Origin: Bacteroidales bacterium
Lineage (GTDB): Bacteria; Bacteroidota; Bacteroidia; Bacteroidales; CG2-30-32-10
Direction: 5' to 3'
DNA length: 54,006 nt
NCBI GenBank assembly: GCA_035353855.1
Contig: DAOQAK010000025.1
Span: forward strand, 1 to 54,006
Position numbers and translations under genes: made by a program. The notes beneath the pieces are model-generated. The model did not search any database. It saw only the letters and a list, made by a program, of their open reading frames with translations, and was not told the DNA's origin. Shown piece by piece: positions 16,296 through 25,546 of this stretch (position 1 is the stretch's first letter; each line of letters starts with the position of its first letter).

Positions 16296-17342
16296 TTATC
16301 CCTTTTTTAAAGTAAATGCAAATGTAGTCCCAAAGCCAAGTGTACTGCGAACATTCACGGTTTGTTCGTGAGCTTCTATAATATGTTTAACAATAGATAA
16401 CCCCAGTCCTGTTCCGCCTTGTTCACGCGAACGACTTTTATCGGTGCGGAAAAAACGTTCAAACAATCGTGGGATGTCATTTTGTGCAACCCCAATACCG
16501 TTATCGGTAACTTCGATAAGAATATTTTCATCCATATCAAAAAAGCTGACCTTTGTTTTTCCCCCGTCGTTACCGTATTTCAGGGAGTTGTCAATTAAGT
16601 TGGTTAACACCTGGCGGATTTTTTCTTTATCAGCTAATACTAAAACAGGTTTATCATAATCTTTATCAAAATGAAAAGTAATATTTCTTTTTTTTGCGAT
16701 AATCTCCAGGAATTCAAAAACTTCTTTCACCAGTGATACTATATCAAATCGGGTCAATTTAAGTTTTAGTTCACCTGTTTCGAGATGCGAAATCGTTTCA
16801 AGATCCTGAACAATATTTATCATCCTGTTGATGCTCTTCTCGGTACGTAAAAGATATTCTTTATTTATGCTGGGGTCGTCCATTCCTCCGTCGAGCAAAG
16901 TGAGTATATATCCCTGGATGTTAAAGATTGGAGTTTTTAATTCGTGCGAAACATTCCCGAGGAATTCTCTTCTGTATGCCTCCATTTTCCTGAGGTTTTC
17001 AATTTCCTCCTTGTTGTTTTCTGCCCATTTGATCACTTGCTGATTAACGGAAGAAATAATATTATCATTGATTTCCGATTGTTTTATTTTTTTTCCTTTC
17101 GGTGATTTTTCATGGTAAATGGTTTTATAAATCGGGCGTATTTTTTCGTAAATAAATTTTTCTACAGCATATTTCACAAAGAAAAATGTTGCAATAAAAA
17201 TTCCGATTGATGAAGTGAATAAAACCCACCATAGTATTTGGTTATATGCGGAAATACTGGTGATGACAAAAATTACGATAAAAATTATTGTGATGATTGA
17301 AGAAATAAAAACTGAAATAAAATTAGGTTTTGAGAATTTCAT
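16296..17342 (-). CDS. Membrane sensor histidine kinase (PhoR/BaeS-like)
   Basis: The 348-aa protein has two close transmembrane helices (about 11-32 and 37-58) with only a few residues between them, so there is no extracellular sensor domain. A short linker leads to a HisKA domain with H133 in FLGNVSHELKTP. The HATPase domain has the N box NLIDNSLKYG, G1 DNGIGV, F box LFERFFRTDKSRS and G2 GGTGLGL. It should autophosphorylate and pass phosphate to a response regulator, but none is adjacent in this window. It lies 26 bp after the GGGP synthase gene on the same strand. Confidence 0.94.
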   Translation of the reverse strand: MKFSKPNFISVFISSIITIIFIVIFVITSISAYNQILWWVLFTSSIGIFIATFFFVKYAVEKFIYEKIRPIYKTIYHEKSPKGKKIKQSEINDNIISSVNQQVIKWAENNKEEIENLRKMEAYRREFLGNVSHELKTPIFNIQGYILTLLDGGMDDPSINKEYLLRTEKSINRMINIVQDLETISHLETGELKLKLTRFDIVSLVKEVFEFLEIIAKKRNITFHFDKDYDKPVLVLADKEKIRQVLTNLIDNSLKYGNDGGKTKVSFFDMDENILIEVTDNGIGVAQNDIPRLFERFFRTDKSRSREQGGTGLGLSIVKHIIEAHEQTVNVRSTLGFGTTFAFTLKKG

Positions 17343-17368
17343 AAATCAGTTTTTTTTGATAATTGATA

Positions 17369-18106
17369 TTAACATGCAAGATTTATAGCATCGGCAATGT
17401 TTTCAATCAACCGGGTGTTTTCTTCAATAGCGTTACCAACAACAATAATATCAGCTCCTGCACAGCATAAATCATGAGCTTTTGCGGGTGTACGAATTCC
17501 TCCGCCAACAATCAGCGGAACAGAAATATTTTGCTTTACTTTGGCAATCATTTTTTCTGAAACCGTTAATATGGCTCCGCTTCCGGCATCCATAAAAATC
17601 ATTTTAAGTCCGAGCATTTCTCCTGCCATGGCTGTACATGTTGCAATATCGGGTTTGTCGGCAGGAATCGGTACGGAGTTACTCATATAAAGCACAGCTG
17701 TTGGTTTCCCGCTTTCGATAAGCATATAGCCTGTAGAGATAATTTCAAGTCCGCTGGCTTTAAGGTAAGGTGCAGCTATCACATGTTTCCCGATAAGCAT
17801 TTCCGGGTTACGGCTACTAATAAGCGAAAGCAGAAGAATAGCATCGGCATTTTTATTTATTTGCATATTACTTCCTGGAAAAATAACTACAGGAACATTA
17901 CAGTTGTCCTTTAATGTTCTTATCGTATTATCAAGGTTATCGTTGGTGAGCAGACTACCGCCGACAAAGAAAAAATCAACATAATTTTTCGAAGCGATTT
18001 CAGCAATTTCCGTAAGTTTTTTACTGCTAATTTTATCGGGATCGATAAGTACAGCAAATTTTTTTGTTTTCTTTCCTTTTTTAACGATGTTTGAATAAAT
18101 ATTCAT
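17369..18106 (-). CDS. Geranylgeranylglyceryl/heptaprenylglyceryl phosphate synthase
   Basis: The 245-aa TIM-barrel enzyme joins a polyprenyl diphosphate to sn-glycerol-1-phosphate through an ether bond. Visible signatures are FAVLIDPDKIS near the start, FFVGGSLLTN, VVIFPGSNMQI, FMDAGSGA, and the phosphate-binding end VGGGIRTPAKA with VVGNAIEEN. In archaea this makes membrane lipids. Bacteroidota have a related form whose product is less well understood. It follows the phosphopantetheinyl transferase by 40 bp and precedes the histidine kinase by 26 bp. Confidence 0.93.
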   Translation of the reverse strand: MNIYSNIVKKGKKTKKFAVLIDPDKISSKKLTEIAEIASKNYVDFFFVGGSLLTNDNLDNTIRTLKDNCNVPVVIFPGSNMQINKNADAILLLSLISSRNPEMLIGKHVIAAPYLKASGLEIISTGYMLIESGKPTAVLYMSNSVPIPADKPDIATCTAMAGEMLGLKMIFMDAGSGAILTVSEKMIAKVKQNISVPLIVGGGIRTPAKAHDLCCAGADIIVVGNAIEENTRLIENIADAINLAC

Positions 18107-18146
18107 AACAAGTTGAAGTGTTTGGTTTAGGCAAATATAAAAATTA

Positions 18147-18785
18147 TCAGTCAGCTAAAGTATAAACCAATATATAATCATGTATTTTTTCATAGAATAA
18201 TTTAAAATCCTGATTCATTTTTTCAGTTATTATACTACCTGTTATTTCTCCTTTTTCAGAATATATAAATGGCTTTATCAGGATATTTTCCTGGAATAAT
18301 AAATTTCTTTTCCCGTAAAGTTTATATAATGATTCTTTAGCGCTCCAGTAAATATAAAGCTTTTCAAAGCGTGATGTGGTTCCAATATTTTTTATTTCTT
18401 CATCGGAAAGATATTTGTGTATCACCTTTTCAATTTTCGGATGAATGATTTCAATATCGATGCCCACAGATTTTGTTTTACTAATAACTGCCGCTGAAAA
18501 TTTTCCGGAATGGGAAACAGAAAGATGATGCGAATTGTCAGCCAAATAAGGCTTTCCATTATCATCATAAATTACATGCGAATATTCTTCGGGAGTAATA
18601 AGTTCCATTAAAAGGTTTCGATAACTAAGCCAATGAAGTTTCCGGGTATCATTTTTAAAGCTGTTATATAATTCATTTTCTTCGTTATTCAATTTTATTT
18701 TCGAAAATAAAACATCTACGCTTTCTGTAATCTCCCACAGTCCAACGGTTGCGTTATTAATATTTCTTGTAAAAAGAATTCCCAT
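18147..18785 (-). CDS. 4'-phosphopantetheinyl transferase superfamily protein
   Basis: The 212-aa Sfp-like enzyme transfers phosphopantetheine from CoA to a carrier-protein serine. Motifs are HHLSVSHSGKFSAAV (86-100), GIDIE (108-112, Mg-binding acids) and WSAKESLYK (147-155). The two-half-domain length (about 210) fits the Sfp/HetI type, not the short AcpS type. It is the first gene of the minus-strand run. No polyketide or peptide synthetase is nearby, so it may serve fatty-acid or flexirubin-type carriers elsewhere. Confidence 0.9.
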   Translation of the reverse strand: MGILFTRNINNATVGLWEITESVDVLFSKIKLNNEENELYNSFKNDTRKLHWLSYRNLLMELITPEEYSHVIYDDNGKPYLADNSHHLSVSHSGKFSAAVISKTKSVGIDIEIIHPKIEKVIHKYLSDEEIKNIGTTSRFEKLYIYWSAKESLYKLYGKRNLLFQENILIKPFIYSEKGEITGSIITEKMNQDFKLFYEKIHDYILVYTLAD

Positions 18786-18841
18786 TTAAATTTTTTATAA
18801 AACAAAGTTACAATTATTAATAATGATAGAAAGAAAATATT

Positions 18842-18994
18842 AAACCCCTACAGGGTTTCTATTTTTGTGGGATTGGTTTTTTACCAATATTCGACTCCTA
18901 ACGGAGTCGGAGGCATTTACAAATGATTTCGTCCCGTTAGGGACGATAGGTTGGTAGAAAAATTAATTAAAGAAAATAAAGTGCCTTTAGGTAC
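18842..18994. repeat. Cluster of four short REP-like hairpins
   Basis: Four small palindromes follow one another: AAACCC-ctaca-GGGTTT (18842-18858), CGACTCC-taac-GGAGTCG (18892-18909), CGTCCC-gtta-GGGACG (18930-18945), and GTGCC-ttta-GGTAC with one wobble (18981-18994). Each stem closes on CC/GG around a 4-5 base TA-containing loop, and stem bases differ between units while pairing is kept. A fifth pair, ATTGGT/ACCAAT, sits at 18872-18888. The intervening text is not coding. This resembles REP-type dispersed elements; no transposase lies nearby. Confidence 0.7.
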
Positions 18995-19002
18995 GAGATA
19001 TT

Positions 19003-19106
19003 TATACCGATACGGAACAGATTTGCATTTTTCTTATTTTGTTCCTATCGGTATAACTCGTTCTAATTAAATTTACTTTTGCATTCTTAATAAGAACGAG
19101 TATAAA
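19003..19106 (+). repeat. Dispersed two-hairpin repeat, copy B
   Basis: The first hairpin has arms TATACCGATACGGAACA (19003-19019) and TGTTCCTATCGGTATA (19040-19055). The second follows at once with ACTCGTTCT (19056-19064) and AGAACGAGT (19093-19101), then ATAAAA. Copy C at 42431 has the same order and the same second arms, but the inner part of the first stem differs and still pairs. That is compensatory change. The element lies between divergent genes. Confidence 0.8.
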
Positions 19107-19212
19107 ATATATTTCTGTTAAGCAAATAAATAAAATTCATTTTTATAATTCAAGTATTAATACCTGTTAAACATAATTTTTTATTTAATTATTTTTACAA
19201 AAAAATGAAAGC

Positions 19213-21417
19213 ATGAAAAAACTTTTATTGATATTTCTTTTATTCACTATTATTGGCAAAGCGCAGAATACTTTACAATTTCTTTCTGCTAATACAGGTG
19301 CAGCTTGCCAGTCGATAAAATATTATAACGGATATGTGTTTACTGGAACAGGTTCAACGCTGCGTTCGTATTATGCCGGGAGTGGAGCTACAGTTCCTTA
19401 TAATTCTGTTTTTGAATATCGCTATACATCTGAAATTATTCGGATGATTATTCATGACCATTATCTTTATGTTGCAGCTAACTATGATGGAATGAGTAAA
19501 TGGGACATTTCGAATCCTGTGGCTCCGGTTAAACTATTTGATATACCTGTCGATAGTGTGAACATGTCAACACAGGGTATTGCTATAAAAGGAGATACAA
19601 TTTTTTTAGCACAATATGCTAAAGTTTTAGCATATAAAGATTTTGGAAGTTCTTATTCTAAAATCGGGAGTTTTGGAAATGTGCCATTTGGCGGTCATCT
19701 TACTGGTGTTGCTGTGAAAAATAATTTATTGGCATATACCGTTTCGCAGTTTGGCGGACAGAATGGAGTTTATATTTACAATGCGAATAATTTTTCTTTC
19801 GTATCATTTCATCAGCTTGGAGGATTTTATACCGAGAATGTAATCTTCGGGAAAAATAATAACCTCTTGCATGTAATGGGAGGAACGAATTCAACCAACG
19901 GATATTTTTTCACACTCGATGTAACAAACCCTCTTTCGCCGCAAAAAGTTTTTGGCGATACAGTACTTGGAATATCGCTTGGAATTGCGATGGCGCTTCC
20001 ATACAATGCCGAAAATATTAATGATACGATTTATGTTGCCAACTGGGGTGGACTAAAACCGGGCAATACCAGCAATTGTTTTATCCGTGTTTACGATGCA
20101 ACCAATCCTTCCAATATACATTTGCTCACTTACATCAATGCAGGTTTGTGGCATTTTGACATGACCGTTCATTATCCGAAATTGTATGTTGCTTCGGAAT
20201 GGTATGGTATTAAAACCGTTGATATCACTGATATTTTGAATCCTGTTGATGAAGGAAATACGTTGACCGGCGGATGGAATCTTTCATCTGATTCGTGGGG
20301 AAATTATATGGCGGTATCCAATGAGGGTTATGGTTTCAAACTGTATGATATTTCCGATGTTCATAATCCAGTTCTTACTGATGTGAATAATGATCCCGGT
20401 TTTTGCTTTCATTCTAATTTTAGTGATGATGGGAATTATATTTTTACTACAAACTCGTCATATCAAGGGTTTCGCGTGTACACGCGAAACCCGCTACAAC
20501 AAATAAGTTTTATTCAGCAAGCGGTTTGTAACGGAAGATTTATAGTTTATCAGCATCGTATTTTTTCAAAACTCGATAATAGTATTGTAATTATTAATGT
20601 TGGCAATCCTGCTATTCCTTTTGTTGATTCAACGGTGAATATTACGTTTAATGATATGGCATTGGCAAATGGAAAACTTTTAGTTTCAACGAGCGACAGC
20701 ATTTTTGCTTTTGATGTTTCGGGAAATAAATTTGAAAAAATTGCAAGCGTTGCGTTGGCTTCAAACCAGGATGCGCAAATGATAGCGGCATATAGCGATG
20801 AAACTTTTGTTTACATTACAAATAAAGGATTAACGCGCTACAAGCTTGTTTTTAATAATCCTGGATATTCATTGAATGAAGAATTTTATTCAACACTTGC
20901 AAATGGTGCACCTAACTATATGGCAACCGATTCATTTGGATTGTATCTTGCATACCGGCTCAAAGGTTTGTATGCATTGAATAAGCAAACTTTTGTGCAA
21001 ACCGGCTTCTATCGCGGAGGACTTGATTATCGGAAGCTTTCTGACCAATATGGTGTAAGAGATTTATTTTGTAAAAATGATAAAATATTTTTTGTGGAGT
21101 ATTTTGCGCAAACTTCTATTCTTACTAACGATAGCACGTATACATCAATACCGGTTTTAAATAATATTGAGGATAAAATTATGGTTTATCCCAATCCTTC
21201 CAACAGTTCAATAAATATTTCCTTTGGCTCTGAAATGCTTGAAAACCCAAAAGAAATAAGAATATATTCTATTACAGGTGTATTATTACATCATTCATTC
21301 ATTGAATCATCATCAGAAAATATTAATATTTCTGAATTTCAAAACGGGATGTATTTTTTGAATTTATATGAAAACAATGAAATTATTTGTACAAGAAAAT
21401 TTATCGTTGGCAAATGA
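19213..21417 (+). CDS. LVIVD-repeat surface protein with T9SS sorting domain
   Basis: The 734-aa protein has a signal peptide (MKKLLLIFLLFTIIGKAQ). Several LVIVD-type beta-propeller repeats follow, visible as YVAANYDGMSKWDISNPVAP, DVTNPLSPQ, VYDATNPSN, ASEWYGIKTVDITDILNPV and YDISDVHNPVLTD. The last ~78 residues form a T9SS type A sorting domain: VYPNPSNSSINI, IRIYSITGVLL, FQNGMYFLNLY and a Lys end. Such a domain targets the protein through the type IX system to the cell surface or medium. The propeller probably binds a ligand. Its substrate is unknown. The repeat-rich region 18842-19106 lies directly upstream. Confidence 0.9.
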   Translation: MKKLLLIFLLFTIIGKAQNTLQFLSANTGAACQSIKYYNGYVFTGTGSTLRSYYAGSGATVPYNSVFEYRYTSEIIRMIIHDHYLYVAANYDGMSKWDISNPVAPVKLFDIPVDSVNMSTQGIAIKGDTIFLAQYAKVLAYKDFGSSYSKIGSFGNVPFGGHLTGVAVKNNLLAYTVSQFGGQNGVYIYNANNFSFVSFHQLGGFYTENVIFGKNNNLLHVMGGTNSTNGYFFTLDVTNPLSPQKVFGDTVLGISLGIAMALPYNAENINDTIYVANWGGLKPGNTSNCFIRVYDATNPSNIHLLTYINAGLWHFDMTVHYPKLYVASEWYGIKTVDITDILNPVDEGNTLTGGWNLSSDSWGNYMAVSNEGYGFKLYDISDVHNPVLTDVNNDPGFCFHSNFSDDGNYIFTTNSSYQGFRVYTRNPLQQISFIQQAVCNGRFIVYQHRIFSKLDNSIVIINVGNPAIPFVDSTVNITFNDMALANGKLLVSTSDSIFAFDVSGNKFEKIASVALASNQDAQMIAAYSDETFVYITNKGLTRYKLVFNNPGYSLNEEFYSTLANGAPNYMATDSFGLYLAYRLKGLYALNKQTFVQTGFYRGGLDYRKLSDQYGVRDLFCKNDKIFFVEYFAQTSILTNDSTYTSIPVLNNIEDKIMVYPNPSNSSINISFGSEMLENPKEIRIYSITGVLLHHSFIESSSENINISEFQNGMYFLNLYENNEIICTRKFIVGK

Positions 21418-21424
21418 TTTTATT

Positions 21425-21432
21425 TATCTTTG
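21425..21432 (+). promoter_or_regulatory. Candidate -7 box TATCTTTG for ahcY
   Basis: TATCTTTG fits TAnnTTTG and lies 19 bases before the ATG at 21452. It starts 7 bases after the stop of the upstream gene. A TTG at 21407 is 15 bp upstream, shorter than the usual spacing, so the -33 part is doubtful. Confidence 0.5.
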
Positions 21433-21451
21433 CATTCCTAAAATTTAATAT

Positions 21452-22879
21452 ATGGAAAAAGCTGTTATGGAAAAAGAACTTAAGTATAAAGTTGCCGACA
21501 TTGCTCTTGCTGATTGGGGACGTAAAGAAATTGAAATAGCCGAAAAAGAAATGCCGGGCTTAATGTCATTACGTGAAAAATTCGGGAAAGAAAAACCATT
21601 GAAAGGCGTTCGTATTTCAGGTTCATTACACATGACCATTCAAACAGCTGTATTGATTGAAACCCTTACAGAGCTTGGTGCTGATGTTCGCTGGGCAAGT
21701 TGCAATATTTTTTCCACACAAGATCATGCTGCTGCAGCCATTGCACAGCGTGGCATTCCGGTGTTTGCATGGAAAGGCGAATCGCTGGAAGAATATTGGT
21801 GGTGTACAAAAATGGCTTTGACTTTCCCCGGAAATAAAGGTCCTCAGCTTATTGTTGACGATGGTGGTGATGCAACATTGCTTATTCATAAAGGATACCA
21901 GGCTGAGAAAGATTCATCCATTCTGAATGTAAAACCTTCAAGCCACGAAGAAGCAGTTATTCTCCATGTGTTAAAAGAAACTTTGGCCGAAGACCCTAAA
22001 AAATGGCATCGTACAGTTGAGGAATGGCAAGGGGTTTCGGAAGAAACAACAACAGGTGTTCATCGTTTATACCAGATGATGGATAAAGGTGAATTGCTTG
22101 TACCTGCTATCAATGTTAACGATTCCGTTACAAAATCAAAATTCGATAACCTTTACGGTTGTCGCGAATCATTGGCCGACGGCATAAAAAGAGCAACCGA
22201 TGTGATGATTGCCGGAAAAGTGGTTGTGGTGCTTGGTTATGGCGATGTTGGTAAAGGTTGCGCCAAATCAATGCGTTCGTATGGCGCTCGTGTTATCATT
22301 ACTGAAATTGATCCTATTTGTGCACTTCAGGCAGCTATGGAAGGTTTTGAAATTACTACTGTTGAAGAGGCATTACCTGAAGGAAATATTTATGTTACTA
22401 CCACAGGAAATAAAGATGTTATAACCATTGACCATATAGCTAAAATGAAAGATCAGGCTATTGTATGTAACATCGGCCATTTCGATAATGAGATTCAGGT
22501 TGACAAACTTGAAAAATATCCGGGAATTAAAAAAGTAACTATCAAACCACAGGTTGATAAATATATTTTCCCCGATGGTCATGAAATATTTTTATTAGCT
22601 GAAGGTCGCCTTGTAAACCTTGGCTGTGCTACTGGTCATCCTTCATTTGTAATGAGCAATTCATTTACAAATCAAACCCTGGCTCAACTCGATTTATGGA
22701 AGAACCGCGGGAAGTACGAAAAGAAAGTTTATCGCTTACCAAAATATCTCGATGAAGAAGTTGCACGTTTACACCTTGAAAAAATTGGTGTGAAACTTAC
22801 AAAACTTTCAAAAATGCAGGCTGATTATATTGGTGTACCTGTCGAAGGTCCTTATAAAGCTGAGCATTACAGGTACTAA
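21452..22879 (+). CDS. ahcY: Adenosylhomocysteinase
   Basis: The 475-aa enzyme reversibly hydrolyses S-adenosylhomocysteine to adenosine and homocysteine, relieving product inhibition of methyltransferases. It shows SGSLHMTIQTAVLIETL (57-73), NIFSTQDHAAAAI (85-97), the NAD-binding GYGDVGKG (262-269) and the conserved C-terminal KAEHYRY. Length fits the long bacterial type. Start codons at 21452 and 21467 (MEKELKYKV) are both possible; I kept the first. It lies 34 bp after the T9SS protein gene with a promoter-like box between. Confidence 0.98.
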   Translation: MEKAVMEKELKYKVADIALADWGRKEIEIAEKEMPGLMSLREKFGKEKPLKGVRISGSLHMTIQTAVLIETLTELGADVRWASCNIFSTQDHAAAAIAQRGIPVFAWKGESLEEYWWCTKMALTFPGNKGPQLIVDDGGDATLLIHKGYQAEKDSSILNVKPSSHEEAVILHVLKETLAEDPKKWHRTVEEWQGVSEETTTGVHRLYQMMDKGELLVPAINVNDSVTKSKFDNLYGCRESLADGIKRATDVMIAGKVVVVLGYGDVGKGCAKSMRSYGARVIITEIDPICALQAAMEGFEITTVEEALPEGNIYVTTTGNKDVITIDHIAKMKDQAIVCNIGHFDNEIQVDKLEKYPGIKKVTIKPQVDKYIFPDGHEIFLLAEGRLVNLGCATGHPSFVMSNSFTNQTLAQLDLWKNRGKYEKKVYRLPKYLDEEVARLHLEKIGVKLTKLSKMQADYIGVPVEGPYKAEHYRY

Positions 22880-22909
22880 AATCAGGATTTTAAATATACT
22901 TTCCTTGCT

Positions 22910-23000
22910 GTCAACCTGAGTTTATCGAAGGTTAGGCAAGCGATTTATGAATTACAATTTCAAATCTACTCGTTTCACAGTCAGGCTGAGTTTATCCTGT
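22910..23000. repeat. Two copies of a short dispersed repeat, consensus GTCAnnCTGAGTTTATC
   Basis: GTCAACCTGAGTTTATCGAAG (in two parts, 22910-22930) recurs as GTCAGGCTGAGTTTATCCTGT (22980-23000), 70 bp later; 15 of the first 17 bases match. The pair fills the gap between convergent ahcY and the TPR gene. Similar sequences are common intergenic litter in Bacteroidota genomes, from my general knowledge. No hairpin terminator is evident. Confidence 0.5.
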
Positions 23001-23074
23001 CTAAATAATGCAAGCATTTTTTGATCTACGAATAAATTCTTTGGGCTTGGAATTTTGAATTTGAGTCTTAGGTT

Positions 23075-24961
23075 TTATTTGCAAACTTTTTCCATTGCTG
23101 CTGAAGCATCTGCCATTCCTAAATCATAGGCTTTTTGAAAATCGGCGCAAGCTTCATTTTTCTTTTCTATCTGAGCATAAGCCATTCCTCGAAGATAATA
23201 AGTGCGGGCTTCGTTAGGATTTTTTGAAACAGATAAATCAAAATCATTTATTGCTTCGGAGACTTTATTGAGGTTGATTTTTGCATAACCACGATTGCTG
23301 TATGCATCAGCAAATTCAGGATTTAATGAAATAGCTTTTGAAAAATCAGAAACTGCTGCATCAAATTTTCCGGCCATTCCATAAAGTATTCCACGCTGAT
23401 TAAAATATTTTTCATTGTTTGAACTCTTTTCAATGGCTTTATTCAAATCTTCCAAAGCTCCCGTCAGATCCATAATTCCAAGCTTTAATAAAGCACGTTC
23501 GGAGTACATTTTATCATCTGAAGGGCTAATAGCTATAGCTTTATCATAATCCATTATAGCTTCTTCTATTTTTCCTGATTTGCTTTTTGCAACAGCGCGA
23601 TTCGTATATGCATCAGCAGCATTAGGTTCAAATTTAATGGCATTATCAAAATCATTAATGGCTTGTTCGTAATTGTTGCTTAACACATAAGCATTTCCGC
23701 GATTAATATATGCTGCAGAACATTTTGGATATTTCTTTATAACATCATTCCACAGCGAAAAACTGTTTTTCCATGTACCTGTTCTGATAAAAGTTAATGC
23801 ACCAAAAACTATTGAAATTACTATAATTCCGGGAAGAAATATTTTTTTATTTTTTTCGAAAAAGGGATGAATAAAAGTAAAAAATGAAAAATATATTCCA
23901 ATGCAGGAAATGTATACATAACGTTCTTTAACAACCTGAGTGCCTACGGGGATAAGCTCTATCATGACAATGATGGTTAAAAGAAAAAATAAAAATCCGA
24001 ATAAAATTTCTTTTTTGTTTTTTTTAATTTTTATCAAAAAATAAATTATTGCAATTAATAAAAATGGAATTATATAAAAAAATATCGGTAAAATATTTCC
24101 TGTTTTAACAGGATAAGGATGAAATGCCGACATCTTGAAAGGCAAGAAAACACTGATAACATAGAACGATAATGAATAGAGAATGAAAATTATCCTGTCG
24201 AAAAAATTATAATATTTTGTGATGTCAACGATATGTCCTGATTTCTGCCGGGCTATAATTGTAATAACCCCGAAAATAATTGATAAAATGAAAAACGGGA
24301 TTTTAGTTACTAAATCTTTTCTTGAAATTTTAGAATTCAGAAAATAATCAAAAAGCAGTAATATCAGTGGAAGTGTCATTGCTGCTGATTTTGATAAAAG
24401 TGAAAAAACAAAGAAAGTCAACGATAAAAAATATTTCCCTTTTCGATTTTTGTCTTTTATAAAATCCAGATAAATATTTGCAGACAAAAAATAAAACAAT
24501 GAAAACAATAAAGTGCTTGTTGCCGAAACCCATGCCACTGCTTCAGTTTGTAAAGGTGTTAATGCGAATAAAAAAGTAATTCCTAAAATTATTTCTTTAA
24601 TATTCGTAAGCTTTTTCATCATACAAAAAACCAAAACAATATTTATTAAATGCAAAAGCAAACTGAATGAATGAAATGCCGGAGCTTTTATTCCGAATAA
24701 ACTATTTATTACAGCAAAACAAAAAGTGGAAAAAGGTTGATACATTCCTACATAAAAAGAAGAAAAGATAAATTTTAAATTATGTAATGAAAGGCTTGTT
24801 ATATCAGGGTTTCCGGTAACCTGGTCAATATCATCCCAATTCGTGAAACTATTATTGAATGTTGGTAAGAAAGCGAATATTGAAAAAATCAAAATAAGAA
24901 ATAACCATTTGTATTCAATAAAATTAAATTTTGATTTCTTCAGAATAATTTCCTGTTCCAT
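23075..24961 (-). CDS. Multi-spanning membrane protein with C-terminal TPR repeats
   Basis: The 628-aa protein begins with about 12 hydrophobic helices (residues about 17-395). The first loop has FTNWDDIDQVTGNPDITSLS, where NWDD resembles the acidic motif of TMTC/PMT-type glycosyltransferases. From about 405 to the end are about seven TPR units such as AAYINRGNAYVLSNNYEQAINDFDNAI. The layout matches the TMTC-like family, in which the membrane part transfers mannose in eukaryotes. Bacterial copies have no established donor. It ends 5 bp before the next minus-strand stop-start junction at 24967, so it forms an operon with the lipoprotein gene upstream. Confidence 0.85.
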   Translation of the reverse strand: MEQEIILKKSKFNFIEYKWLFLILIFSIFAFLPTFNNSFTNWDDIDQVTGNPDITSLSLHNLKFIFSSFYVGMYQPFSTFCFAVINSLFGIKAPAFHSFSLLLHLINIVLVFCMMKKLTNIKEIILGITFLFALTPLQTEAVAWVSATSTLLFSLFYFLSANIYLDFIKDKNRKGKYFLSLTFFVFSLLSKSAAMTLPLILLLFDYFLNSKISRKDLVTKIPFFILSIIFGVITIIARQKSGHIVDITKYYNFFDRIIFILYSLSFYVISVFLPFKMSAFHPYPVKTGNILPIFFYIIPFLLIAIIYFLIKIKKNKKEILFGFLFFLLTIIVMIELIPVGTQVVKERYVYISCIGIYFSFFTFIHPFFEKNKKIFLPGIIVISIVFGALTFIRTGTWKNSFSLWNDVIKKYPKCSAAYINRGNAYVLSNNYEQAINDFDNAIKFEPNAADAYTNRAVAKSKSGKIEEAIMDYDKAIAISPSDDKMYSERALLKLGIMDLTGALEDLNKAIEKSSNNEKYFNQRGILYGMAGKFDAAVSDFSKAISLNPEFADAYSNRGYAKINLNKVSEAINDFDLSVSKNPNEARTYYLRGMAYAQIEKKNEACADFQKAYDLGMADASAAMEKVCK

Positions 24962-24966
24962 GAATA

Positions 24967-25410
24967 TTAATTAAAAACATGAAGAATGTTAATGTTCCCG
25001 TCAAAAGAGGTCTGATATTGTTTAAGCATTATTGTGGCAGGTCCTTCAATAATAGAACCATCAAGCAGTAAAAATTTTGAACCGCAGCATGAATCTACAG
25101 CCATTACTGCCGATTGGTCTACCTCAACAAGTGCGCATGAATTGGATGGCTGGTAAGGGCAATCTCTTTCAAATGCAACAAATTCATCAACCGATTTGTG
25201 ATAAATAATGATACCGCGAACTCCTCCGGTAACATAAATATACCCACCAACACTATTCAATCCTATATATTGCGTGGAGTTGATATCAACGTAAAAATTT
25301 ACATAAACATATGGTATTTCATCCTTATCTTTTTTACATCGGGGTGTAAGTAAAATAAATAATGTAAGGAAAGAAAAAAATATAAACGGTTTATAAGTTC
25401 TTAATTTCAT
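24967..25410 (-). CDS. Lipoprotein-like protein with degenerate Rieske fold
   Basis: The 147-aa protein has an N-terminal hydrophobic segment followed by C25 (LLTPRC), a possible though atypical lipobox. The rest follows the Rieske domain order: FVAFERDCPYQP, then AVDSCCGSKFLLLDGSIIEGPATIMLKQY. In a true Rieske protein the cluster is held by C-x-H and C-x2-H. Here the first box reads CPY and the second reads CCGS, so both histidines are missing. It should not bind a normal [2Fe-2S] cluster. The remaining cysteines could form disulfides. It is cotranscribed with the TMTC-like gene downstream. Confidence 0.75.
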   Translation of the reverse strand: MKLRTYKPFIFFSFLTLFILLTPRCKKDKDEIPYVYVNFYVDINSTQYIGLNSVGGYIYVTGGVRGIIIYHKSVDEFVAFERDCPYQPSNSCALVEVDQSAVMAVDSCCGSKFLLLDGSIIEGPATIMLKQYQTSFDGNINILHVFN

Positions 25411-25508
25411 AAGATGGAATGAATTGCAAAGTTAAATAATAAACGTGAATTGTAGTTTATTATTTATTGTAATAAAAAATCTTATTAAACATTAGTGTAA
25501 AGCTTTAA

Positions 25509-25538
25509 TTGATTGGATGCAGTTTTTATTTATATTTG
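25509..25538 (+). promoter_or_regulatory. Candidate promoter TTG-N19-TATATTTG
   Basis: TTG (25509-25511) and TATATTTG (25531-25538) are 19 bp apart, matching the Bacteroidota housekeeping promoter form. The box ends only 8 bp before the ATG at 25547, so the transcript would have almost no leader. The match could be chance. Confidence 0.4.
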
Positions 25539-25546
25539 TTATACCG

